Shown here: positions 1 to 11,744 of the stretch, in pieces
Layout of the letters: each line of letters starts with the position of its first letter
Position numbering within the stretch: the stretch's first letter is position 1
From: Argentina anserina
Taxonomy: Eukaryota; Streptophyta; Magnoliopsida; Rosales; Rosaceae
Reading direction: 5' to 3'
DNA length: 64,000 nucleotides
Assembly: GCF_933775445.1 (NCBI RefSeq)
Contig: NC_065874.1
Span: forward strand, 19,053,001 to 19,117,000
Position numbers and translations under genes: made by a program
The notes under the pieces: model-generated
The model's database searches: none
Told to the model about the DNA's origin: nothing
What the model saw: only the letters and a program-made list of their open reading frames with translations

Positions 1-386
1 TATTAGATGGTTACTGGGTGTCAGTAATTTTTTCCGATGGCCGAAATTAGGCGATTGGTGGATGGAGTCCCGACAACAGTGACCAGAGTTCGGTGATCGA
101 AGCTCGGAGTCCAGCAAGGTTCTGGCAAAGTGATGTGACATCAACTCTCTCTCTCTCTCTTAAATAGATGAAGGTAAAATAGTCTCAAAAATATACAAGA
201 TCATAGTTTTTGTACTATTTGGTCAAATAGTTGTAGATACTCTTTAGAGTAAATGATCATATTTTGAATTTTATCATTCAAATAAAGGTCTAAATTTATA
301 TGAATTAGTCATTTTTCCTTATCATATTCCTATCCAGAATGAGTAACATAGGCAAACGTATATGATATTCACTTTTAGTTTTCATA
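1..386. other. Unassigned flank with short CT repeat
   Basis: No gene or recognisable element is visible here. The stretch is AT-rich and contains a short CT microsatellite near 146-161. Its last three bases (ATA, 384-386) are the left target-site copy of the CACTA element that follows. Confidence 0.5.
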
Positions 387-3300
387 CACTACTAGAAAAA
401 AGAGTTCTCACACTGATTTTAATCTGTGAGAATTGAAGGTATTTCACACGGATGTCAGTGTCAGAAAGCTATTAGACACGGTGTGCATACAGAATGTCTA
501 TCGGTGTACTTTGGAGGGGGGGGCTAATAGCTATTAGACACAGATTTTAAAGTCCGTGCGAGTTGTTAACATGGGTCCCATAAATATCTACGACCATACT
601 CAATTTGTCCAATAGGTTATCAGTGTCAATAAATTTCTTTATTCACATTGATATCTGTGTGTTATACTACAATACACACTGATATCAGTGTGATGTCTTG
701 AGTCTTATAATAGATTTAAAAAAAATCAATATTGGCCTAATATATATTACTCATATATCTCCATCAATATTTATATCAATTTCTTATCCAAGAATAAAAT
801 CAATTTGAGGCTTTAAGGAAATGATTAACTTTTATTATAACTTAGAGTAACAATTACACATGGAAAATTTCACAATGACAAACAACAAGTTCACAAAAAT
901 ATATCTCAATAAACCTAATATAAGTCAGACTAGAAATACTAAAAAACATTCTTCAGAACTGTATCACACTTCCAGCTGGAGTAGCCTCATTCTCAAGTAC
1001 CTGCAAAGTATGAGAACTCTAATCAGACCAATATTATGACACATGATGAAGCTCAAATTCAGCAGAAACTGAGTAATGAAACTATATAAATCCTATTAAA
1101 GTCTTTTTTCTCACCAGCCCCTTTGGCAACTGCACTCTGGACCAAAGTGAGTTCCACTGGATGGCTTTCAGCTTTCAGCAATATTAGTAAACATACCAGA
1201 TGACTTAACCACTGGCCTAGTCTTGCATATGGCATTCTGCAAATATAGCAACCAATCATCTTAGTATACAAAGACCAACAAATAAAAAAGAAAATAGAGA
1301 TAGCAGAGCATTTCAAAGCAGGACTGTAGTAACTCTGGAATCAAGTCTAGTATGTGATATATATATATATATATATATATTTATGTTAGTACGAATCAAG
1401 TTAAGTATGATTAAAACCATCTTCTTCTATAAGCTAATTAGCAATTCTGGAATAAGAACTGAACGATAATAAAAAAGAACAGATGTTAAATGGAACAGAT
1501 GAAACCTGAAAACTGAACTGAAAGCAAGGAGGTTCACTGAAAATTCTGGGCTGCAGACTTAACAATATTTGAATTTAAACAAACATTAATAAGAGAATTT
1601 CAACCTCCGGAACTTCCTAAAGATTCGGCATCTCATCTTTCTCATACATGTAAGAATTTTCCTGCACATAGAGAACCACAATATATGTAAGCATACTCAC
1701 ATAGAACCAGAGCCAACTTATATATTTACCGACTTCATTTGTAGACATCATTTTACCACGCCGACATTGCTGGTTACTTGCCGCCTCTCCGACCTCGCTC
1801 TCTTCCACATCAACTCCATGCAGACCCAATCACTACATCTATTTCCTGCAACAAAATCATTGTGCGGTTAATTTAGCAGGCTCATAGACGTACATGCTTA
1901 ATAAATCAGTTCAATTTAATTCTTTTATTTTTCAGAAGTATGACATGTTAAACAAAAGATGAATAAAAGGAACTAAGATTGTAACCTTGTTAAACATAAT
2001 ATTCATCAAGCATGGGAATGATCACTATGACATGTCTTGTACTTATTGTAATAATCTTCATCACGTAGGCATTTTAACTGCAAGCCAGAGATAATAGATA
2101 TGTGCTCTTTCTATACACCAAAAAGATGCATGACTACTATCAAAACAAAAACAAAGTATGACTCCAAGCATGTGGATAACATGTATCACAGATAAGTGCA
2201 AAAGATAAATTGATAACATGTATCCAGCAAATTGAACAATGATATGCATAGATCAAGCTTTCACAAGAATTTGCAATTAGATATAAGATATTGTAAGAAG
2301 AGAAAAAAAAACGTTTTCTGCAACTCCATAATAGAGAGTTAGAGGAATCCACAAGACATTATGATTCAGAAGAGCCAATTATTAAAACTTACATATCATC
2401 TTGACAAAAAGAAAATTATACTCATTGCACTATGATTAGTTAATTACCTTTTTGGATGTTGTCTGATAGGCTTCCTCTGTATGTTCATACTCGGATTCTT
2501 GTGTGGGAAAAGTAGTATAGTGATGATCCATTTGCAAGTTTATAAATGAAATAGCAAAATAATTGCTAACTTATTTCCTGTATATTTGCCATATACTGCA
2601 TTCACTGAATTTTTGTAGTGGTGGTATTGTAATATAGTTGCATATAATAGTTGTAATACAACAACAAGATTATAGAAGCATGATTATAGCTGTAGCGCAC
2701 ATATATTGTTAAATCTGAGACAATATTCAATCAATAGAAAGCTATATTCAGCTTATGCATGCAGATACCAAGCTACCACGAATGCTAACTTATCATCTCA
2801 TATAATCATGTACACTCTAATAACAACTCAAGCACCAACTAAAGCATCAAAATCTAACATAGCGCCTTAATAAGCTGATTTAACGCACACATCCACCGTG
2901 CCAAGATCGACACAGCACATATCATACAAAGGTCGTATTAGTAACCAAATCAAGATTTCAAACACAAACACACGAATTAGCACTCTCAATTTCAATTCCT
3001 CAAAGCAATAAATTGTACTAATATTCAAGAAGGAAATCGAAGCGTACCGTAATCTGGACGCTGACGCTTTCCCATGTCGAAAACCATCCCCGGCGGCGGC
3101 GGCAACTGCAGTCCATCGTTGTACCTCCAATAAGATCGACCATTCTCAAGTCTCTTTGACTATGTGAGGCTTTGAATCTCAGAGATTTCATCAGCACTAG
3201 ACTGAAAGCAACGAAAGAAGGGGAAGGAGAGGGCGGCACATTCCGATCTGGAGAAGGGACTCAAGGGAGAGTCCGTCGATGCGGCGCAATTTTGTTCCTT

Positions 3301-3714
3301 TTTTTTTATCTCTCGAACCCTTTCTCTTCACTTAATACATGGGCATAAGGCTTATGTGAATATTAAATATACAAAGGATATGTATTGTGCTTAATACCTA
3401 CTGTCAACAGTGAGGCAACAAAATCTCCCACTGAAATATGTGTAAATAAGGTTTTTCACCGACAATCATGTGAGATTATAATTCAATAATATAGTTTATA
3501 TACACTGTTATCTATGTATATTCTTATAACACACTGATTTTTGTGTGTATTATTTTTTACACACTGATTTTGGTAGTTATTATTAGTTTAGAGATTGTGT
3601 GTGGACCCACATATACTCATTTCACACGGTTAACTGTGTGAGTTAGTATCTCACACAGATTTATGACAATCAGTGTGAGTAAAATCAGTGTGAAAGTTAT
3701 TTTTGCTAGTAGTG
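387..3714. mobile_element. Non-autonomous CACTA (En/Spm) DNA transposon, 3.3 kb
   Basis: The left end reads CACTACTAGAAAAAAGAG and the right end, on the reverse strand, CACTACTAGCAAAAATAA, so the termini are inverted copies starting with CACTA. The element is flanked on both sides by ATA (384-386 and 3715-3717), the 3-bp TSD expected of this superfamily. Subterminal copies of an ACACTGAT / ATCAGTGT motif are dense in about 410-700 and 3480-3700, in both orientations, as in CACTA subterminal repeats that bind transposase. No transposase (TNPD-like) reading frame is visible, so it would depend on an autonomous relative. A TA microsatellite lies near 1356-1381. The interior holds exon-like pieces (next entry). 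Confidence 0.93.
1600..3290 (-). pseudogene. Exon-like fragments carried inside the CACTA element, source gene unknown
   Basis: On the reverse strand a GC-rich block at about 3290-3047 could encode a peptide containing LQLPPPPGMVFDMGKRQRP and ends just before a GT donor-like site. A second block at about 2540-2446 encodes HYTTFPTQESEYEHTEEAYQ and is followed by GTAATT. A third begins after TTGCAG at about 1850. The order, the shared strand and the splice-like borders suggest a captured host gene piece with introns, as known for gene-carrying CACTA elements. I do not recognise the donor gene. The fragments are not continuous, the third is interrupted by stops, and no full product is expected. 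Alternatively these are chance open stretches. Confidence 0.35.
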
Positions 3715-5728
3715 ATATTGAGATACACAAGCAGTTGCCTACAATTTCTTTATTTTCAAAAAAGCAATGAATAATGAATGATATTGATTCAAGGTACTTT
3801 CAACACATATATTTGAATATGAATATGGACAATGAATCATTAGTCTCATTCTAATAGACAATCCATTTTGCTAAATACATATAATCTAACAACATTAATA
3901 ATTTATCTGCAGGAAGATTGCCCTGACACCTTCGAGCTCCCTGTCTAAGTTTGGAACCAATAATCTTATCTTTTCTCCTTTGCAACAGTATTGATCATGC
4001 ATGAACTTCCCAAAGCTAATAGAACCTCATAATGATGAATGTGCTCTACTACTTGCTGACTGTTGCTCAACAATTTGTTCAGTGCAGGTGCCAATATCTT
4101 GAATACATTCCTTCACTTACTAATGAACTTGACCAGTAGGAATAACACAAATTAAAATTCACATTCATTACTAGGTTGATCAACACCAGAAACAAGTGAT
4201 AGGAATGATCTCATTCATAACTTCATCCTTTAACCAGAGAAGCTCACATCTTTATTGCCTCTCTTACTCTTATTTAGTTATAATTCAAGCAGCCCACTCT
4301 TCTTTCCAAATGCTTCTCACAACATGCTCGCTCTTAGTAAATTTCAGTAAGAATTCAAACAATGTGTTCCAAAATCATGGAAGGGATTCTGCCAAACTAG
4401 AGTTGGCTTTAATTCATCTCTTTATATTCTATTTTTCAAAAATTAAATCTAACTCAACATCGTTTCATTCTTGTTCTCCTTCCTCAGTAAGACTTCAAAC
4501 ATTTTTCAAACAACATGCTCTTATTTTACATCGTTTCAATCTCCTTCTCTAACAGACTCGGACAAATATTCAACAACTCTCAATTTCAAATAAACAAAGT
4601 TTGCAGCTAATCAAGAAAGCCATTATGCTCAACCATGAACTTCAGTAAGAATAAGAAACTAATGGAGTATATCTAATCTCATTCTATAACAAGAACCGTA
4701 ATTGATTGCAAAAGAAAATAGCAACAGAAACCAGACCAAAGGTATAAAAGAGTGCTCCACCACCATACTGAGGCCTACATGTTGATTACAAATATAAATA
4801 GCAATGAACACAATGAATCTATCAATTATCAGGACGACGAGAATCATGCTAGATAGGAGTAGTGTCATACTTAATTAGCAGTGCGTTGCGCTAACATATA
4901 TCATCATATTAGCAACAAAATGTAAAAGACAATAGGCTTCTTTGACACAATTAAGGAAGTTTGAAAACTCATCATAAACACAAAAGTCCCCCTCCCCCAA
5001 ACCAATTTTCTTATTTAGAGCAATTGAACCCAAATAAGATACATATCGTGAACCAGACCTTCATTGATTATCTAGCATGAGCTAATAAACAAACACTTCC
5101 ATCCCCAATCACAAGTCACCCATACTAGTCAGTACATCCACATACTTTGGAATTAAATTACATGCCAATTACTAATTCCTATCCAGTAGCAGTTGGGTAT
5201 GAATTTATTTTATATAAAAATGACCCAAAATCTCATATGAATCGAATTCCTAAACCAAGAGAAATAAGAAGGAATGACTTCAATACATACTGATCCAAGA
5301 TGAGCCATTCAGTGATGGAACTACCATGAAAATCAAGTAAGAAATTTATATATTTATGACTGAGAAGAAAACAACTTACCACAAAATCAAGAGTCCTCCG
5401 CCCTAGCCTACATCCCTCTCTTTCAACCTAGGGTTTTGATTCGACATATCTCCAAAACACAGCAACAACATTGAAGAGAAGATGCGAATGATCAAAGTTT
5501 TCAACAGTTATATTGGATCGTAATTATATTGAATCACCCATTGGTATTTTGAAACATTCGCGCGGCAGAAGAACTTTTAGAAATAGGGTATAGCAGCTTT
5601 GGCTTTTGGCCTTAAAAAAAGTCAGGGCTCCACTTATAAGCGCTAGAGCTGAAAAGCTCCACCAAACACAACTGTGAATGGTTCTGACAAGAGCGAGCTA
5701 CCCTGATCACAGTGGTTTTGATCTATAA
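3715..5728. other. Intergenic stretch without recognisable gene
   Basis: AT-rich sequence between two DNA transposons. An open frame of 118 codons on the forward strand (4196-4552) has a low-complexity Ser/Phe/Leu-rich translation and no family resemblance I can name. On the reverse strand about 4110-3905 reads open for some 65 codons apart from one stop and might be an old exon, but I cannot assign it. The last bases TAA (5726-5728) are the target site of the next element. Confidence 0.4.
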
Positions 5729-5920
5729 GAGCATCCGCACCCATAAATTGCATTGGTAGGGCCAGAAGCAAATTTTGCTTCAAGCAAATCGATTTCATAT
5801 TTTGCTCAAGCAAATCGATTTTTTCACACACCCATTTACAATTTGCTTGAGCAATTCAATTTTGTCTTGTTGTGAAATAGTTAATTTTTTTTATCAGATA
5901 TATTTACAACCAATAATAAT

Positions 5921-6130
5921 GTGCCACGTGTCATTATCGACTCGATATTATTCAAAATTTCCGATAAGATTTTCGACTAATAGATAATTGACACATGTCA
6001 CTACCACGTGTCATTGTCGCTAAAATAATTGGAGCAGATTTCCGATAAGATTTTCGACTAGTAGAGAATTGACACGTGTCACTGTCAGCAAAATAATTGG
6101 ACCAAATTTCTGATAAGATTTTCGACCAAT
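5921..6130. repeat. Degenerate tandem repeat with ACGTG palindromes inside the Harbinger element
   Basis: Roughly three diverged copies of a 68-80-bp unit share CCGATAAGATTTTCGAC, and each is preceded by a CACGTGTC or CACATGTC core (near 5925, 5992, 6005 and 6073). The array lies directly upstream of the transposase fragment, so it may be its promoter or a subterminal transposase-binding region. CACGTG is also the plant G-box core. That reading is inference. Confidence 0.6.
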
Positions 6131-6199
6131 TTGCTATAAAAACGTCTAATATCACTCATTATAACTCATCCTTCAATCTAAACACTTAGCAACATTTCC

Positions 6200-6568
6200 T
6201 TGTTCATCACTCTGATGAATCCTTTCAGCTTTCACAATTTTTTCAGGCGGAGACAACGTCAACAAGAAGAGGATGACGATATGGAGCAATCATTCGTGAA
6301 TCAGGTGGTCATGGCGGAAGCACAACACGATGATGAATCAACACGACCAAGCGGTTCACGTCGCGGTAAAAAACCGAATAAGCCACGTCAAAGGCTATCT
6401 AGGGGACACAATCTCATGGAAGATTACTTCATCGAACGTCCAATTTTCGACGCTCAAGACTTTCGTCGGAGGTACAGGATGAGCAGAGACCGATTCAACA
6501 TTATCATGACGGATCTCTGCAACCACGACATGTCTTGTCATTGCAAGAGTAGCTTGAACTTGTTGTAG
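6200..6568 (+). pseudogene. PIF/Harbinger transposase, N-terminal fragment
   Basis: The 122-residue frame contains HNLMEDYFIERPIFDAQDF followed by RRRYRMSRDRFNII. This arrangement is typical of the N-terminal region of plant HARBI1/ALP1-like transposases, where an acidic leader precedes a DYF...P.F...FRRRFRMSR block. Full proteins are about 400 residues and carry a DDE nuclease core; none of that core is present. The frame ends soon after MTDLCNHD with unrelated residues, consistent with the internal deletion. An alternative start is the second Met (6215). No function is expected beyond being a remnant. Confidence 0.8.
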
Positions 6569-6876
6569 TGAGAAGCGAGCGCGATTCGGGTCCTTGGCTC
6601 CTTCGGAGGTTTCTCACCCGGTGCTAGCACCCAATTTTGCATATAATCGCCATGAATTGTCTCCCACAATTTGTCCCTCTTTTGTTTGTTACCGTCATAT
6701 TCATCAATGCTATGACGGACAAAAGAAATGCACATTTGTAAATCTTCGGAAGGAAGCCAATGGGTGCCCATTGTTTGAGAAAAAAATGCTAAACGAAAAG
6801 AAAGAGGAGATACGAAAAGAGAGAGGAGATGGAGGAAGATGTGAAATTTGTTGTGCACAAATTGGTGTGAGTTCAT
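6538..6876 (-). pseudogene. Myb/SANT-like Harbinger accessory protein, N-terminal fragment
   Basis: The reverse-strand frame contains GTHWLPSEDLQMCISFVRHS, then KRDKLWETIHGDYMQNW and an RTRIALASHYNKF tail. This matches the Myb/SANT-like protein encoded beside PIF/Harbinger transposases, often mislabelled in plant annotations as glutathione S-transferase T3-like. Such proteins bind DNA and help import the transposase into the nucleus. The likely true start is the Met before GTHW at 6771; upstream residues are hydrophobic leader-frame sequence. The fragment stops at the deletion junction near 6538, facing the transposase fragment, so the second half is lost. Confidence 0.75.
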
Positions 6877-7380
6877 AACAAATTGAAGTAGTATTTATAG
6901 GCAATTTTTTGGGAGAATTTTGAAATTTTGGGGATTTTTTTACAATTTTTTGGGTTTATTTCCGTTATGATCAAATAGTAGCCGTTGCCAATTAATTCTG
7001 ACCGTTGGATCGAAATTTCTGATTCAAAATGGAAGGCCCAGATCAATTGGACCGTTGGCCAATCTGCTTGACACGTGGCAACCATTCATTGGCTCGCTTT
7101 TTTTTTTGGCGCGTGCGTTGCACGCGCCTAACATAAAAAAATTCGCCCGCGCCTGACGTCACCCACGGGCGGTGGGCTCCGCCAGGCGATCGAGCAAACG
7201 CCGGAGCAAAATTTGCTCGAGCGATCGGACGAGCACCGCGGCTGGGTTGACTGGGCGAGCAGCTCGCCTCCTCCTGCTCGCCGGTGCGAGCCTCCCCTTC
7301 TCCTGCTCGAGCTCCTCCGGCTGGTCCCTCCTCCTGCTCGAGCACGCCGGCAAAATTGCTCGCCGCTGCGGATGCTCTAA

Positions 7381-8011
7381 TTGACTCGGAAGTAGCTTTA
7401 TAATTAAGCTTATATGTACCGATACAATACGACTCAAAGACCCAAAGTTACAATCCCCATGAGTCATAACCTTTCATGAAATTTAAAATTACGACTTGTG
7501 ATACCTTATGTTGGAGTAGGGCTTTCATGGATGTCACTAATACGTCTATACTTGATGAACATCATCTAACAAATTTATATTGAATCGGTCATTTTAACAT
7601 TATAATTAGGAGAACCAAACAAGGTTGAATGACTAGACATACATGTACGTATCTAACCAAACAAAAACACTTCATCCACTAGTGAAACAAAAAACAATAC
7701 AGAACGGCACTCCGACTAATCACATGATTAAACAAACACATGACGAAAAAGATCTTAATAATTACGTACGTACTGCTTCAAAGCTTTAGAGAAGAACCTT
7801 ACGTATGTAAACAAATTAATAAACTGGTAATTAAGAGTGGTAAAACCGTAAGACTTGATTAAGAATTTATCAGCTATAACTTTCACTGGTAACTACTACT
7901 ACAATACTATATTTTGTGATCACAGCCGGTTTGCTTTTACTTATATAATTTTTTATTTCTCAAAACTATTACGTATTAAACTCAGAAGTACGTGATCGAA
8001 TTATCAAGGTT
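7381..8011. other. 3' flank of the P450 pseudogene, no gene seen
   Basis: AT-rich sequence between the Harbinger element and the stop codon of the P450 relic. No protein, RNA gene or element termini could be supported. Confidence 0.5.
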
Positions 8012-8590
8012 TCAATGTTTCATAACTCCCCTAGGTGTAACCTGAGCTGGATTTCTTGTGACCATAGTGAACTCTTGCTTCTCCGCAACATCAACATCAT
8101 CTCCCTGATTCGCCCCTTCTCACTCGAATTTACGCACCAAATTTGCCACGAAATACTTAGAGATGAAGCACTGGCAAACCAAGGCCAGGGCGCAAATCCT
8201 CCTCCCAACCCCAGATGGCATCATATTAATCTTCCTACTCCCAGCATATCAACCCCTTGTCGTTCTCCTTACTCAGAAACCTCTCCGGTTTGAAATCCAT
8301 AGGGTCCATATCTGCCACCATAAAGTTCACCGTCCCGTTCTTGGGCACCACATGACCTTCCACAACGACGTCATGCGTGACGGAATGCGGCAGTACAAAA
8401 TGCACCGGCGGGTGACGTCTTAGACTTTCCATGATGACAGCTTTTAGATAGGGCATCTTCTGAAAGTCCTCCTCTTTCACCCTCTTCAGACTCCTCCACA
8501 ACCCCTACAATGTCTGCAACGAGCCTCTCCTAGACAGCTGGATACTTGATAATGTTAGCCACAATCCACTGAAACGCCGTTGAAGTAGTA

Positions 8591-10072
8591 TGATAGATCG
8601 TTTTGTTAAAATGTCTATAATAAACCCTGTAAAACATCATCGTTAGTATAGAATAAACAAGGATCGTTCTTTCTGGGAAATTGAAGGGAACTCTAAACTT
8701 TTAATGTTAACAAATAATGGGGGGTTTGAGATTGATTATTAGCTACTAAAATAAAACCTAAATTACTATTTACATGATCGACTTCTCTTTAACAAACTTA
8801 AACCAAATTTACCATTACACCACATAATTACAAGTTCGAACCTATCATGCATTCTAATTCGACCAATTACATACTTTTTAGACACCAATACAATTAGAGC
8901 CTTAGGGGATCATCTAATCATGCAAGATTTCAATTAACATTTAGATTGACTTAGGGCCTAATCTAAATTTGCATGCAATCGAATTCAATAACAGTTAGAG
9001 TAGATTATATTTAAGCACCAAATCTTTATTGGAGACATGTTTCATGTGTGGCGTCACCCACCATGGTTTCACATGCAAATTTCCAGAATTTTTACCACTT
9101 TTAATCAACACAAACCGAACCTACTTAAGACATGATTCGATTTGTGTTAATATGGTTGATGAATCTAGCACTCAAACACAATCTTAGGGATTGCATCCAA
9201 CCACTAAATTCATATGCACATATCTGAAAATTATCTAAAAGTATGAGAAAGATGATTAGAACACAACAATAGAAATACAAACTCATTAATTATAAGAACA
9301 TAGATTCGGCATAGTCTCAAAAAAAATATCAAATACAATTTGAAAATTCTAAAACAAATACAAAACCAATATTTCCACATAAATAACAACTTACATTCTT
9401 CATAGACAAAGAATTATAGATTAACACAAATAGACGAAGCCATGGAGATGAGTTGCGAGAATCACACGTTGTAGGAACATTGGAGGTGTGTCTTCAATAG
9501 TGAAACTCGGTGGAGATGATGATATTTTTGGGGTGGACGGCTTGGCTAATTTGTGAGGGAAATTTATGGTGGTGTTTCTTCCTATAAACATGCCATGCTT
9601 TAATCCCTAAAACATGGAAAGTTTTATTCCCTAAAACATGCCATGCTTTAATCCATAAAACATGGAAAGTTTTATTCCCTAAAACATGTCATGCTTTAAT
9701 CCCTAAAACATGTCATGTTTTATTCCCTAAAACATGCCATGTTTTATGCCTTTAATGATCATCTTCTATTTAATTATTGCATGACTTGGCTTCATCTTTT
9801 TTTCTTTAATTATCTCTTCAATCCAATCTGAAAATAAGAAAATAAAATCATAATTAAGAAATAATTAGTTTCAAAACCTAACAAGGATTCCTAGTCAAAC
9901 TAGGGCTCTAAACCAATTATGCGTTTTAACTCATGTAAGCACAAAAATGCATCCAATACTGCTCAAGACTCTTACTACGACTCAATGACTCAATAGTACA
10001 ACAATAAGGGCTAAGCAAAGTACAAATTGAGGTAAAAACATGTTAAGAACATCGCACAAAGTGCTCTTATCA
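8591..10072 (-). mobile_element. Solo LTR of a Ty3/gypsy-type element inside the P450
   Basis: The 1,482-bp insert starts TGATAGATCG and ends CTCTTATCA, with TG...CA ends, and is flanked by TAGTA on both sides (8586-8590 and 10073-10077), a 5-bp TSD. Removing insert and one TSD restores the P450 reading GTDTTSTAF. On the reverse strand it begins TGATAAGAGCACTTTGTG, closely like the LTRs at 50404 and 57262 (TGATAAGAGCACAAAGTG), so it probably belongs to the same gypsy group and lies in reverse orientation. No internal region is present, so it is a solo LTR left by LTR-LTR recombination. Confidence 0.92.
9588..9750. repeat. Tandem CCCTAAAACATG-type repeat within the solo LTR
   Basis: Alternating copies of roughly 25 bp, built on CCCTAAAACATG followed by GAAAGTTTTATT or CCATGCTTTAAT, form an array of six to seven units. 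Each contains CCCTAAA, which equals the plant telomere heptamer, but spaced and mixed with other sequence, so it is not a telomeric tract. Confidence 0.75.
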
Positions 10073-10207
10073 TAGTATCAGTTCCCGCATTCAAAAATTC
10101 AGAACAGAGGCTAATGATCTCGTCCTCTGTCAGTTTCCTCGATCTTCTCTTCGGGAAGCTCGAGATCCCAGAGTGTCTCAACGTAAGCTAATATATATTC
10201 ATCATTC

Positions 10208-11744
10208 TGAAAGGTATGATGCAGAGTGTATATGCATCAGACAATACTGAATAAAGATCATTCCATAAGAATCATAAACACACATATATATATGAGTACA
10301 GAAGAAATGTATTCTTAGAAGAACTAAGAAACATACTTAATTACATCCCTCTCCTTTCCCTTTCTTCAACAGATCCAAACATGTTGAAATGGAACAACTG
10401 CACACTAAGTAGAATGATTAGTAATAGAGAGAAGGTCTTCTGTACCTCAACACCAAGCAACAGAATGAGACTGCGACTTAATGCTGGGAATAAGAGATGT
10501 TGAGTACATGGACTTTATCTCCTTATATATTGGCCTATTATGAACTAGAGACTCACCCCATAAGGAGTCCTAGATCAGCTGTAATCTTAACAGAATATGA
10601 GATATAATCTTATCATTATACATGTATATTAATCAGATAATTAATTGATTAAAGTCCTCTGATCTTGTAGAGATATATAATCTCCACAATCTACTACAAT
10701 CCTAGTTAAACTCATCTACTTCAAGTTAATTGGATTAATGAAATGCAGATGAGTTAATATATTCCTAATAGATAATATTAAGTCCAATATTGTTCTTACA
10801 ATCTCCCACTGGACTCATATAATCTATTTATGCTAAGAAGCTGCAATACTGAACAATTAACAACTGAAATGCACGCTGAAGCAAATGTAACTAATAGACT
10901 TTAAAAAACAGCTTGGTCAATACATAGCATCTGACATAGAACCAAAAACCATGTTTGATTACAAACCAAGATGATTAGAGACCATTAATGTCAAACACTA
11001 AGATCACATAAGCCAAATGATAAGGTGAGCATGTATTTGGTAATTATATCTATCTGATGCACCAAAAACTCACAGTCCTACAAATATTTGAATTCAATCA
11101 AAACTTGCAAAAAACAATTTACCTGTAGTGAAACTGAAACTGAACTGTATGGTTAATGATTTACTAAATGATATTATATACTGCATTGGTATATATATAT
11201 ATATATATGTAATTATATAAAAATGATTTGATTATAACACATAACTGTAAATTTAAGATTCAAGGATATAAAATGGAGTCTGAACTGAAATACCTCGAGA
11301 TTTTATTAAGCATCTTGCAATAAGCAAGTGTTTATTGAATCAAAAATTACAACTTGGAAAAACAACCTATTACACTAAATGAACTGAAATGAAAAACTGC
11401 TGGAAGCTCCCACAAAGCTAAATTGATATAAGCTCCCACTGAGCTCATGCATATAAATCTTCCAACACACCCGTGTTCTTCACATGCCTCTGGAAACAAG
11501 ATATGGCTAATGCTTTGGTGAATGGGTCTGCTAATTGAGAATCAGTGTCTATGTCCAAAACTATCACTTCACCCTTCTTAACCCTCTTTCTCACATCATA
11601 ATATTTCAAATTAATGTGTTTGGAATTTGTAGACCTCTTACTGTTTTTACTAAAGCATACTGCAGCTTCATTGTCACATAATATTTTCACAGCATGTGAA
11701 ACTAATCCACTTAAAACATCAGTATAAATCAAGAAATTCCTCAT
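10208..11744 (-). mobile_element. Truncated Ty1/copia retrotransposon, 3' end
   Basis: In reverse orientation this contains the end of copia pol (RNase H, 11744-11445), a purine-rich tract at 10812-10801 and a putative 3' LTR from 10800 to 10208. That LTR starts TGTAAGAACAATATTGG and ends CCTTTCA, about 593 bp. The LTR end abuts P450 coding sequence exactly, where the host reads GAATG, a possible TSD half. The 5' part of the element and the matching second TSD were not found, so the copy is truncated or rearranged. A TA microsatellite lies near 11186-11206. The LTR's left boundary is inferred from where P450 homology begins. Confidence 0.75.
11445..11744 (-). pseudogene. Copia RNase H C-terminal fragment
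   Basis: The 99-residue frame reads ...VKILCDNEAAVCFSKNSKRS, then SKHINLKYYDVRKRV and TDSQLADPFTKAL. These are the hallmarks of the last part of copia pol: the CDN motif of RNase H, the SKHI block and the QLAD.FTK tail. It ends 2 kb short of any intact pol, and the reverse transcriptase and integrase parts are missing from the window. It is a remnant. Confidence 0.85.

Larger units (their letters stand above)
5729..7377. mobile_element. PIF/Harbinger DNA transposon, internally deleted
   Basis: Perfect 11-bp terminal inverted repeats are present: GAGCATCCGCA at 5729-5739 and its complement at 7367-7377. They are flanked by TAA on both sides (5726-5728 and 7378-7380), the 3-bp target preference of PIF/Harbinger. 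The 1,649-bp element holds the start of a transposase-like frame on the forward strand and the start of a Myb/SANT-like frame on the reverse strand. These are the two genes typical of the superfamily, here convergent. Both are cut near 6540-6570, so an internal deletion has removed the C-terminal parts, including the catalytic region. It should be mobile only in trans. Confidence 0.93.
8012..10207 (-). pseudogene. CYP89A-type cytochrome P450 pseudogene, C-terminal half
   Basis: Read from 10207 downward, the relic begins with DEYILAYVETLWDLELPEEK and continues through CSEFLNAGTDT, the I-helix oxygen-binding motif. It is then cut by a solo LTR (8591-10072) and resumes with TTSTAFQWIVANIIKYPAV, an in-frame stop, the K-helix [20 protein letters not shown] with its ExxR motif, DFKPERF, GVGRRIC around the haem-ligand Cys, and the end VANLVRKFEW...MVTRNPAQ. 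These blocks match plant CYP89A endoplasmic-reticulum monooxygenases. Several frameshifts and one nonsense codon are visible, and a few residues are missing between the AD(M) block and PMDFKPERF. The N-terminal half (about 270 residues) is absent because a copia element abuts the relic at 10208. It cannot make a working enzyme. Confidence 0.85.

Noticed and set aside
7043..7467. GC-rich overlapping frames of about 100 codons in the Harbinger right arm
   Set aside because: Low-complexity GAGCA-rich sequence open in several frames; no family resemblance, and it lies inside the transposon end.
9588..9750. Regularly spaced short repeats resembling a CRISPR array or interstitial telomere
   Set aside because: The units are contiguous, with no unique spacers, and lie inside a plant LTR; the telomere heptamer is not in uninterrupted tandem.
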